Assembly (NCBI GenBank): GCA_002298155.1
Contig: DBME01000183.1
Span: forward strand, 1-12,874
DNA length: 12,874 bases
Direction: 5' to 3'
Origin: Holophagaceae bacterium UBA706
GTDB lineage: Bacteria > Acidobacteriota > Holophagae > Holophagales > Holophagaceae
Below, in pieces: positions 1-6,804 of the stretch. The position numbers and the translations under genes are program-made. Within the stretch, counting starts at the first letter, position 1. The number at the start of each line of letters is the position of its first letter. The notes under the pieces were generated by a model. The model was not told the DNA's origin and ran no database searches. It saw only the letters and a list, made by a program, of their open reading frames with translations.

Positions 1-678
1 GCCCACGCCCAGGATGAGCAGGACGATGGAGAGGATGCTCCACAGGTGGCTGATGGGGGTGATCTGGTTGCCCACCAGGGATTCCTGGGGCCAGTTCTGG
101 GTGTAGCTGTGGTCCAGTCCGGGCCTGCGGGCCGCGGCGGTCCAGGCGGTCCACAGGAAGAAATCGGCGACGCGCTCGCCCTCGGCCCGGGTGGGAATCC
201 ACCGGGCGGGGATGGAGGCGTCCTTGTCGCCGTCCACCACCACCGCGGCCAGTTCGGACCGGGTCCGGGCGTAGGCGGCCGCCTGGGCCGCGCCCAGGGA
301 CAGGGTGCCGGAGGCGGGGTCGTAGGTGTTGGCCTGGAAGAGCTGGATGGTGCGGGCCCGGGCCTCGGCATCGGAAAGGCCCGTGGCGCGAAGGTTTTCC
401 AGGGTCAGTTCCGACCAGCGGTGCAGGGCCTTGGCCGTCCAGTCCGGCGCAAGGTAGGCGCCGTGGCCCCAGATGGTGCCGATGTGCTGGCCGCCGTGGC
501 CCAGGTAGGACTTCTGGCCCTCCAGGATCTGGCCGGGCTGGACCAGGCCGGTGCCGTCGGCCGCGGTGATGCTGGCCGGGATGGGCGGGGCGTTCTGGGC
601 GATCTGGCGGCCACCCAGACCCAGAACCCCGAAGCTCGCGATGAGCACCAGAAGAAGAATCAGCCAACGCTGTTTCAT
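1..678 (-). CDS. norB: Quinol-dependent nitric oxide reductase (qNor), N-terminal part, cut by window edge
   Basis: This enzyme reduces two NO to N2O in the cytoplasmic membrane, taking electrons directly from quinol. I read the minus strand from ATG at 678 down to base 1: 226 codons open to the edge, against roughly 750 residues for a full qNor. Residues 6-22 form the first membrane helix. The extracytoplasmic cytochrome c-like fold that marks qNor, but lacks heme in this family, follows: GHGGQHIGTIWGHGAYLAPD at 60-79, then the family signature YTQNWPQESLVGN at 192-204, just before the second helix (about 209-225). The heme-copper-like catalytic core lies beyond the window. The start is supported by GGAGG at 684-688. 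The gene diverges from nuoH across a 184-base gap with an FNR/DNR-type palindrome. The alternative, cytochrome c-dependent cNor NorB, is disfavoured because it lacks this long N-terminal domain. Confidence 0.93.
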   Translation of the reverse strand, partial: MKQRWLILLLVLIASFGVLGLGGRQIAQNAPPIPASITAADGTGLVQPGQILEGQKSYLGHGGQHIGTIWGHGAYLAPDWTAKALHRWSELTLENLRATGLSDAEARARTIQLFQANTYDPASGTLSLGAAQAAAYARTRSELAAVVVDGDKDASIPARWIPTRAEGERVADFFLWTAWTAAARRPGLDHSYTQNWPQESLVGNQITPISHLWSILSIVLLILGVG

Positions 679-683
679 GACTA

Positions 684-688
684 CCTCC
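684..688 (-). promoter_or_regulatory. Shine-Dalgarno of the qNor gene
   Basis: On the minus strand this reads GGAGG, five bases before the ATG at 678. It is the strongest ribosome-binding sequence near this start and fixes the qNor N-terminus at MKQRW. Confidence 0.75.
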
Positions 689-722
689 GCCTTCCAGCCT
701 GGGGGTAGCGGGCCCCCCCTGC

Positions 723-738
723 CTTGACCGCCGTCAAG
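723..738. promoter_or_regulatory. FNR/DNR-type Crp-family operator, CTTGAC-N4-GTCAAG
   Basis: CTTGAC (723-728) and GTCAAG (733-738) form a perfect inverted repeat with a four-base spacer. FNR and DNR/NnrR-type regulators of the Crp family recognise TTGAT-N4-ATCAA or close variants, and nitric oxide reductase genes are classic targets. The centre lies 52 bases upstream of the qNor ATG. A class II position (-41.5) would put the transcript start near 689, just ahead of the Shine-Dalgarno. The same site is about 132 bases from the nuoH start, too far to judge an effect there. The palindrome is directly seen; the regulator is inferred. Confidence 0.6.
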
Positions 739-862
739 AGTGGCTGTTTTCCAGGGAGGATTAGCCGCTATGCTAGTAGCCACGCCGTTTGTTCTTATGT
801 GATCCCCCTGGTAATTTGGAAGGGTCGGGCTTCCCGGAGGGAGCCTGCCGGAAAGCTGCCTG

Positions 863-1915
863 ATGGAACTCCTCGCCCGAATCCTGCACATTTCGCCCCA
901 GACGTTCTGGATGATCGCCAAGGTGATCATCGTGTTCGCCGGGCCCCTGACCCTTGCCGCGATCCTCACCTGGGTCGAGCGCCGGGGCAGCGCCATGATC
1001 CAGGACCGCATCGGCCCCAACCGGGCGCTCCTCTTCGGGCGCTGGCGCCTGCTGGGCCTCCCCCAGCTGGCGGCGGACGGCATCAAGTTCTTCATGAAGG
1101 AGGACCTGGTGGCCGAGGAGGCGAACAACACCCTCTTCTGGCTGGCCCCCCTCATGGCCTTCGTGCCGGCCATGATGGGCTTCGCCGTCATCCCCTTCGG
1201 CCGGGACTTCACGGAAGCGGGCCGGACGTACAGCCTCAGCCTCCTGGACCCGGGAAACGGCATGGGGATGCTCTACCCCATGGCCATCGGCGCCGTGGCC
1301 GTCTACGGCATCCTCACCGCCTCCTGGAGCTCCAACAACAAGTGGTCGATCCTGGGCGGCATGCGCGCCTCGGCCCAGATGGTGAGCTACGAGATCGGCA
1401 TGAGCCTGGCGGTCATCGCGATCTTCATGACCACCGGCGGGTACGACCCCCACCAGATCGTGGCCGCCCAGGCGAAGACGTGGAACGTGTTTCCCCACAT
1501 CTTCGGGTTCCTGGTGTTCTTCACCTGCATGTTCGCCGAGACCAACCGCCTCCCCTTCGACTTCGCCGAGGGCGAGAGCGAGATCGTGGCCGGGTTCCAC
1601 ACGGAATACGGCTCCATGAAGTTCGCCCTGCTGCAGCTTTCCGAGTACGTGCACATGGTGACGGCCGCGGCCCTCATCGTGACCCTCTACTTCGGCGGCT
1701 GGCAGATCCCGGGCATGGCCCATCCCCCGGTGCTGCTGTCCATCGGGGCCTTCGTGGTGAAATGGGTGTTCTTCTGCTGGGTCTTCATCTGGATCCGCTG
1801 GACCATTCCCCGCTTCCGCTTCGATCAGCTGATGTTCCTGGGCTGGAAGGTGATGCTGCCTTTGAGCATGGGAAACCTGCTGGTCCATGCCTACTTCATG
1901 CACCGGTGGGGTTGA
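863..1915 (+). CDS. nuoH: NADH:quinone oxidoreductase subunit H (NuoH)
   Basis: NuoH is the membrane subunit that anchors the hydrophilic arm of complex I and forms much of the quinone chamber and the first part of the proton path. The 350-residue product has about eight membrane helices, the usual size. Family signatures are WVERRGSAMIQDRIGPNR at 37-54, and the acidic cytoplasmic loop at 227-251 containing TNRLPFDFAEGESEIVAG, whose Glu/Asp residues line the quinone-to-pump link. The ATG at 863 is the first in frame with a normal NuoH N-terminus; a modest GGAAAG (850-855) precedes it. It is the first gene of the nuoHIJKLMN run and sits next to the divergent qNor promoter, so the promoter of the whole cluster should lie just upstream. 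No oddities are seen in the sequence itself. Confidence 0.97.
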   Translation: MELLARILHISPQTFWMIAKVIIVFAGPLTLAAILTWVERRGSAMIQDRIGPNRALLFGRWRLLGLPQLAADGIKFFMKEDLVAEEANNTLFWLAPLMAFVPAMMGFAVIPFGRDFTEAGRTYSLSLLDPGNGMGMLYPMAIGAVAVYGILTASWSSNNKWSILGGMRASAQMVSYEIGMSLAVIAIFMTTGGYDPHQIVAAQAKTWNVFPHIFGFLVFFTCMFAETNRLPFDFAEGESEIVAGFHTEYGSMKFALLQLSEYVHMVTAAALIVTLYFGGWQIPGMAHPPVLLSIGAFVVKWVFFCWVFIWIRWTIPRFRFDQLMFLGWKVMLPLSMGNLLVHAYFMHRWG

Positions 1916-1919
1916 TCCG

Positions 1920-2483
1920 ATGGCCGTGATCGTCAAGAAAGTCGAACTGAACTGGGTGGACCGGACCTACGTGATCCCGGTCGCCATGGGCATGTTCATC
2001 ACCATGAAGCACTTCCTCAAGCAGCTCTTCACGCGGAGCCGCAAGCGCTTCACGGTGCAGTACCCGGACTGGAAGCGGGAACCCGCCCCCGGCTACCGCG
2101 GCCTGCACGAACTCAAGCGCTTCGAGGACGGGGCCATCAAGTGCGTGGCCTGCTTCATGTGCGCCGAGGCCTGCCCGGCCCGGTGCATCACCATCGAGGC
2201 CGACGAGTTCGGTGACCTGAACCGCACCCAGGGCTTCCAGGAGAAGCGCCCGGCGGTCTTCAAGATCGACATGCTCCGGTGCATCTACTGCGGCATGTGC
2301 GAGGAGGCCTGCCCCAAGGACGCCATCTGGCTGCGCAGCGACTACGAGCAGGCTTCCTACGACCGGCTCTCCATGCAGTTCGGCAAGTGGGACCTCATGA
2401 ACACCTATGCGGAACGCGACGGCAAGGCCCGGATCACCCAGGACCCGACGCCCACCGTGCCCCGGCCCCCCCTCCAGTCGTAG
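1920..2483 (+). CDS. nuoI: NADH:quinone oxidoreductase subunit I (NuoI), two [4Fe-4S] clusters
   Basis: NuoI is the ferredoxin-like subunit at the junction of the two arms of complex I. It carries clusters N6a and N6b, which pass electrons from NuoG toward NuoB and quinone. The 187-residue protein has two cluster motifs: C75-x2-C78-x2-C81-x3-C85-P and C121-x2-C124-x2-C127-x3-C131-P. An extra C89 lies nearby. Residues about 12-38 form the amphipathic N-terminal segment that lies on the membrane. I chose ATG 1920, four bases after the nuoH stop, with GGTGGGG at 1905-1911. An in-frame ATG at 1887 inside nuoH would add eleven residues unlike the family. The C-terminal tail (about 168-187) is Pro/Thr-rich and probably variable. 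It is the only hydrophilic-arm subunit encoded in the window. Confidence 0.97.
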   Translation: MAVIVKKVELNWVDRTYVIPVAMGMFITMKHFLKQLFTRSRKRFTVQYPDWKREPAPGYRGLHELKRFEDGAIKCVACFMCAEACPARCITIEADEFGDLNRTQGFQEKRPAVFKIDMLRCIYCGMCEEACPKDAIWLRSDYEQASYDRLSMQFGKWDLMNTYAERDGKARITQDPTPTVPRPPLQS

Positions 2484-2491
2484 GATCCGCC

Positions 2492-2980
2492 ATGTTCCTG
2501 ATCTTCGCCCTCATAACACTGCTCGGCGCGCTTTCCGTGGCGTTCCAGAAGAACCTCGTGGTGGCCGGCCTGTGCATGGTCATCACCTTCTTCGGCGTGG
2601 CCGGCCTCTACCTGCTGCTGGCCAACCCCGTGGCCGCGGCCCTGCAGATCATCGTCTACTCCGGCGCCATCGTCGTCCTGCTGCTCTTCGTGATCATGCT
2701 CCTGAGCGCCCATGAGGAGGAGGACGCCCAATCCGTCCATTCCGTGCAGCGCTGGGGTTCCGTGGCGGCCGCCCTGGCCCTGGCCGCGGGCGTCGTCAAG
2801 GTGGTCCTGTCCTCGGGCTTCCTTCGGGGCGCCGCCTCCGGACCCGCCCCCGCCAACATGAACCTCGAGCGCGTCGGCACGGCCCTCTTCGCGGAGCACC
2901 TGGTGGCCTTCGAAGCGGTGGGCCTGCTGCTCCTGGCCGCCATGATCGGGGCCGTGACCCTGGTGAAGAAGGACCTGTGA
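2492..2980 (+). CDS. nuoJ: NADH:quinone oxidoreductase subunit J (NuoJ)
   Basis: NuoJ is a small membrane subunit of the complex I proton-pumping arm; its third helix carries a pi-bulge implicated in coupling. The 162-residue product has five predicted membrane helices. The diagnostic segment QIIVYSGAIVVLLLFVIML lies at 52-70, with the conserved Tyr56-Ser57-Gly58. An acidic stretch (EEEDAQ) follows at the membrane edge. ATG 2492 starts nine bases after the nuoI stop with AGGA at 2482-2485 overlapping that stop. Reading frame extends upstream through nuoI but that sequence is not NuoJ-like. The stop TGA overlaps the nuoK ATG by one base, so the two are probably translationally coupled. Confidence 0.95.
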   Translation: MFLIFALITLLGALSVAFQKNLVVAGLCMVITFFGVAGLYLLLANPVAAALQIIVYSGAIVVLLLFVIMLLSAHEEEDAQSVHSVQRWGSVAAALALAAGVVKVVLSSGFLRGAASGPAPANMNLERVGTALFAEHLVAFEAVGLLLLAAMIGAVTLVKKDL

Positions 2981-3321
2981 TGCAACCGACCATGTGCGCC
3001 ACCGCCTCCATCCTCCACGGCAGTCTCCAGGGCTATGTCCTGGTGGCCCTGCTGCTGTTCGTCATCGGCCTGTTCATCGTGCTGAGCCGGCGTTCCGTAC
3101 TGATCCAGTTCATGGGCGTCGAGCTCATGCTGAACGCCGCCAACGTCGCCCTCCTGGCTTTCGCCCGCCACTGGAACGGGGATGTCCAGGGCACGGTGTT
3201 CTACCTCTTCATCATCGCCGTGGCGGCGTGCGAGGCGGCCGTCGGCCTCGCCCTGGTGGTCGGTCTGTTCCGCCACCGCCAGACCACGGATTCCGACCGC
3301 GCCGACGCGCTGAAGCTGTGA
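2980..3321 (+). CDS. nuoK: NADH:quinone oxidoreductase subunit K (NuoK)
   Basis: NuoK is an antiporter-like (MrpC-related) subunit with three membrane helices and two membrane glutamates in the proton path. Both are present: Glu48 in GVELMLNAAN and Glu85 in AACEAAVGLA. The 113-residue form from ATG 2980 is about ten residues longer at the N-terminus than typical NuoK proteins, whose start aligns near LQGYVL (residues 16-21). A GTG at 2977 and an ATG at 2992 are alternative starts. ATG 2980 is preferred because it overlaps the nuoJ stop (TGATG) and has AAGAAGGA at 2966-2973, six bases away. The C-terminal tail (about 98-113) is polar and probably cytoplasmic. Confidence 0.95.
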   Translation: MQPTMCATASILHGSLQGYVLVALLLFVIGLFIVLSRRSVLIQFMGVELMLNAANVALLAFARHWNGDVQGTVFYLFIIAVAACEAAVGLALVVGLFRHRQTTDSDRADALKL

Positions 3322-3325
3322 GGGC

Positions 3326-5242
3326 ATGATGCAAAGGATCGCCTGGCTCATTCCCGTTCTGCCCCTGGCGGGCGCCGCCTTCCACGGCCTCCTGGGCCGC
3401 AGGGCCGGCAAGAAGGCCGTGACCGCCGTCGCCCTCGGCACCGTGGGCATCTCGTTCATCCTGTCCCTGGTCCTCTTCTTCGCCGCCAAGGGCGCCGATG
3501 CCCACCGCCTGGACTACACCTACTTCGAATGGATGACCGTGGGCACCCTGAAAGTGCCCTTCGGCCTCGTCTTCGACCCCCTCAGCACGGTCATGGCCCT
3601 GGTGGTCTCGGGCATCGGCGCCCTCATCCACCTCTATTCCGTGGGCTACATGTGGGAGGAGGAGGGCTACGCCCGGTACTTCTGCTACCTGAACCTCTTC
3701 GTGTTCTTCATGCTCACGCTGGTCCTGGGCTCATCCCTGCCGCTCCTGTTCGTGGGCTGGGAAGGGGTGGGGCTCTGCAGCTACCTGCTCATCGGGTACT
3801 ACATCGAGACGGATTACGCCCCCGCCGCCGGCCTCAAGGCCTTCCTGTTCAACCGCGTGGGCGACCTGGGCATGACCATGGGCATGATGGCCCTGTTCGC
3901 GACCTTCGGGACCCTGACCGTGGCCGACATCCTCGTCAAGGCCGGGCACATGTCCCCCGAGGTCACCTGCGGCGTCCTCACCTTCGCCACCCTGATGATG
4001 TTCGTGGGCGCCACCGGCAAGAGCGCCCAGATCCCCCTGTACCTCTGGCTGCCGGACGCCATGGCGGGCCCCACCCCGGTGAGCGCCCTCATCCACGCCG
4101 CCACCATGGTCACCTCCGGCATCTACCTCATCTGCCGCCTGGCCCCCGTGTTCGAGCTCACCCCGACGACCCTGACGGTCGTGGCCTGGACGGGCGGCCT
4201 CACCGCGCTGTTCGCCGCCACCATCGGCCTCTTCCAGCGGGACATCAAGAAGGTCCTGGCCTACTCCACCGTCTCCCAGCTGGGCTACATGTTCCTGGGC
4301 CTGGGCGCCGCGGGCTTCGCGGCCGGGTTCTTCCACGTGTTCACCCACGCCTGGTTCAAGGCCCTCCTCTTCCTCGGCGCCGGCAGCGTGATCCACGGCC
4401 TCCACCACCAGCAGGACCTGTTCAAGATGGGCGGCCTCAAGGCCAAGATGCCCATCACCTTCTGGACGATGGTCATCGCCACCCTCTGCATCATGGGCTT
4501 CCCGGGCACCTCGGGGTTCTTCAGCAAGGACGAGATCCTCTACCTGGCCTACCTCAAGAGCCCGGCCCTCTACGTCATCGGCCTCCTCGGCGCGGCCTGC
4601 ACGGCCTTCTACATGTGGCGCCTCATGGGCCTGGCCTTCTGGGGCGAGCCCCGGGACCACCACGCCCACGACCATGCCCACGAGAGCCCCTGGACCATGA
4701 CGGGGCCCCTGGCCGTGCTGGCCGTCGGCGCCCTCCTGGCCGGATTGCTGGGCATCCCCAAGATCTGGGGCGGCCACTTCGCCATCGAAGGCTGGCTCGA
4801 ACCTTCGCTCACCTACGGCAAGGCCGAAGTGGCCGAGGCGGCGGAGCACGGCTCCCACGCCCTGGCCTGGGGCCTCATGGGCCTGAGCACGCTGGTGGCC
4901 TCGGGCTGCGCCCTGGCGGGCTTCCTCATCTACTCCAAGGGCACCGCCGCCGAGGAGGCCTTCGCCGAAAGGCACCCCCTGCTGTACCGGGTGCTGTCCA
5001 ACAAGTATTACGTGGACGAGGGCGTGGAGACGTTCATCCTCGCCCCCGTGCGCTGGCTCGGAAACCTGGGCTGGAAGCTCTTCGACGTCATCCTCATCGA
5101 CGGGGTCGGCGTGAACCTGCCGGGCGCCGTCACGCGCATCGCCGGTGACTTCACCGCCCGCACCCAGACGGGCCGCGTGCGCAACTACGCTCTGGGCATG
5201 GCCTTCGGGACCGTGCTCCTGCTCTGGATCTTCTTGAAGTAG
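3326..5242 (+). CDS. nuoL: NADH:quinone oxidoreductase subunit L (NuoL)
   Basis: NuoL is the distal antiporter-like (Mrp-type) proton pump of complex I and carries the long lateral helix that lies along the membrane arm. The 638-residue protein is of normal length. Key residues are present: Glu146 in GWEGVGL, Lys232 in GATGKSAQIPLYLWLPDAM, Lys345 in HAWFKALLF and Lys401 in FSKDEI. A His-rich loop (444-452) precedes HESPW, as in many NuoL proteins. The C-terminus has the expected NKYYVDEG segment and the RTQTGRVRNYALGMAFG ending before the last helix. Start ATG 3326 follows the nuoK stop by four bases with GAGGG at 3320-3324; the adjacent ATG 3329 is equally possible and would remove one Met. 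Confidence 0.97.
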   Translation: MMQRIAWLIPVLPLAGAAFHGLLGRRAGKKAVTAVALGTVGISFILSLVLFFAAKGADAHRLDYTYFEWMTVGTLKVPFGLVFDPLSTVMALVVSGIGALIHLYSVGYMWEEEGYARYFCYLNLFVFFMLTLVLGSSLPLLFVGWEGVGLCSYLLIGYYIETDYAPAAGLKAFLFNRVGDLGMTMGMMALFATFGTLTVADILVKAGHMSPEVTCGVLTFATLMMFVGATGKSAQIPLYLWLPDAMAGPTPVSALIHAATMVTSGIYLICRLAPVFELTPTTLTVVAWTGGLTALFAATIGLFQRDIKKVLAYSTVSQLGYMFLGLGAAGFAAGFFHVFTHAWFKALLFLGAGSVIHGLHHQQDLFKMGGLKAKMPITFWTMVIATLCIMGFPGTSGFFSKDEILYLAYLKSPALYVIGLLGAACTAFYMWRLMGLAFWGEPRDHHAHDHAHESPWTMTGPLAVLAVGALLAGLLGIPKIWGGHFAIEGWLEPSLTYGKAEVAEAAEHGSHALAWGLMGLSTLVASGCALAGFLIYSKGTAAEEAFAERHPLLYRVLSNKYYVDEGVETFILAPVRWLGNLGWKLFDVILIDGVGVNLPGAVTRIAGDFTARTQTGRVRNYALGMAFGTVLLLWIFLK

Positions 5243-5250
5243 GACGCCCC

Positions 5251-6804
5251 GTGATCACGCCCTGGATGAACGCACATCTGCTCACCTTCCTGGTCTTCGC
5301 CCCCTTCATCTGGGGCGTCCTCCTCATGCTGTTCCCGGAACGGCAGGCACCCCTGGTCAAGCTCCTGGCCATCCTGGGGGCCACCGGCATCCTGGCCATC
5401 GCCGCGGTGCAGCTCCTGCGCGCCCAGCCCGACGTCCTGGGCCGGGTCGCCGTGGAACGCTTCCACTGGTTCAGCGCCGTGGGCATCCCGGTGGAGTACC
5501 ACCTCTCCGTGGACGGCCTCAACATCTGGCTGGTCATCCTCACCGTCTTCCTGGTGCCCCTGACCATGCTCGGCACCTGGCACAGCCTGTCCCACAAGGC
5601 GGGCACGGCCCTGGCGCTCTTCCTCATGCTGGAATCGGGCATGCTCGGTGCCCTGGTGGCCCAGGACCTGCTGTTGTTCTACCTGTTCTGGGAAGCCATG
5701 CTGCTGCCGATGTACTTCCTCATCGGCGTCTGGGGCGGGTCCGAACGGCGCTACGCGGCCACCAAGTTCATGCTCTTCACCCTCTCGGGATCCCTGCTGT
5801 GGCTCGTGGCGCTGCTCTACATGGCCGGCAAGGCCGGGAGCTTCTCCCCCGCGGTCATGGCCCAGGCCGCCGCCGCGCTGCCAGGCTCCGCCCAGAACCT
5901 CCTGTTCCTCGCCTTCGCGGTGGCCTTCGCCATCAAGGTGCCCCTCTTCCCCTTGCACACGTGGCTGCCCGACGCCCACACCGAGGCCCCCACCGCGGGC
6001 TCGGTCATCCTGGCCGGCGTGCTCCTGAAGCTGGGGTCCTACGGCTTCCTGCGCTTCGCCATCCCCATCTTCCCCGATGCGGCCCTCCACTTCGCCAAGC
6101 CCATGGCGGCCCTCTCGGTCATCGCCATCGTCTACGGCGCCCTGGTGGCCATGATGCAGACGGACATCAAGAAGCTCGTGGCCTACTCCTCGGTCAGCCA
6201 CATGGGCTTCGTGATGCTGGGCATCGCGTCCATGACGCTCATCGGCACCCAGGGGGCGATGCTCCAGATGCTCAACCACGGCATCTCCACGGGCGCCCTC
6301 TTCCTCCTGGTGGGCATGATCTACGACCGGGCCCACACCCGGCGCATCGCCGACTTCGGCGGCGTTGCCACGAAGATGCCTGTGTTCACGGCCTTCTTCC
6401 TGATCGTGACCCTCAGCAGCATCGGCCTGCCCCTGACCAACGGGTTCGCGGGCGAGTTCCTGATCCTCAACGGCACGTACCTCTCCGGCTTCGGCTGGGG
6501 CCGGGCCATGGCCTGCGTGGCCACCCTTGGCGTGCTGCTCAGCGCCGCCTACATGCTGTGGATGGTCAAGCGGGTCTTCTGGGGCCCGGCCAACCCGGAT
6601 CCGGAAAGCGGCACCGCCCACCTCCATGCGGACCTGAACCTGCGCGAGATCGCGGTGATGCTGCCCCTGGTGGCCCTGATCTTCTGGATGGGGATCCACC
6701 CCTCGACCTTCCTCGCCCATTCCGAGGCCCATGTGGCCCGGGCCCTGGTCCAGGCCCAGGCGCCCGCCCCGCGCGGCGCCGCCGTCCTCCCCGAGGTGAA
6801 GTGA
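5251..6804 (+). CDS. nuoM: NADH:quinone oxidoreductase subunit M (NuoM)
   Basis: NuoM is the middle antiporter-like proton-pumping subunit of complex I, with about 14 membrane helices and 517 residues. Conserved pump residues are visible: Glu148 in YLFWEAMLLPMYFLIG, Lys229 in AFAIKVPLFPLHTWLPDAH, and Lys260 in GVLLKLGSYG. TDIKKLVAYSSVSHMG is also typical. I chose the GTG at 5251 because AGGA (5241-5244) stands six bases upstream, overlapping the nuoL stop. ATG 5266 would shorten the protein by five residues and lacks such a site. The gene ends in TGA overlapping the nuoN ATG. The last 25 residues are Ala/Pro/Gln-rich and probably a variable tail. Confidence 0.97.
   Translation: MITPWMNAHLLTFLVFAPFIWGVLLMLFPERQAPLVKLLAILGATGILAIAAVQLLRAQPDVLGRVAVERFHWFSAVGIPVEYHLSVDGLNIWLVILTVFLVPLTMLGTWHSLSHKAGTALALFLMLESGMLGALVAQDLLLFYLFWEAMLLPMYFLIGVWGGSERRYAATKFMLFTLSGSLLWLVALLYMAGKAGSFSPAVMAQAAAALPGSAQNLLFLAFAVAFAIKVPLFPLHTWLPDAHTEAPTAGSVILAGVLLKLGSYGFLRFAIPIFPDAALHFAKPMAALSVIAIVYGALVAMMQTDIKKLVAYSSVSHMGFVMLGIASMTLIGTQGAMLQMLNHGISTGALFLLVGMIYDRAHTRRIADFGGVATKMPVFTAFFLIVTLSSIGLPLTNGFAGEFLILNGTYLSGFGWGRAMACVATLGVLLSAAYMLWMVKRVFWGPANPDPESGTAHLHADLNLREIAVMLPLVALIFWMGIHPSTFLAHSEAHVARALVQAQAPAPRGAAVLPEVK

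Larger units (their letters stand above)
679..862. promoter_or_regulatory. Divergent promoter region between qNor and nuoH
   Basis: This 184-base gap separates two divergently transcribed genes, so it must hold promoters for both. Bases about 741-820 are clearly richer in A+T than the coding sequence around them. For nuo, one candidate is TTGTTC (789-794), 17 bases, TAATTT (812-817); another possible -10 is TATGCT (769-774). Both are weak matches to the sigma-70 consensus, so the exact start is uncertain. For qNor no good -10 is visible; the expected place is occupied by a G-run/C-run (701-705 and 713-719) able to pair. I see no riboswitch or coding sequence here. Confidence 0.5.

Noticed and set aside
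46..708. Plus-strand open frame of 220 codons opposite the qNor fragment
   Set aside because: Gly-rich product without domains, while the opposite strand carries clear qNor signatures and a Shine-Dalgarno.
701..719. GGGGG...CCCCCCC inverted repeat as a terminator or regulatory hairpin before qNor
   Set aside because: It has only a five-base G:C stem, no T-run and no conserved shape. It may simply reflect base composition, so it is mentioned only as part of the promoter region.
4655..4684. His-rich loop in NuoL as a novel metal-binding site
   Set aside because: Similar His-rich loops before HESPW are common in NuoL proteins of many bacteria, so it is not unusual.
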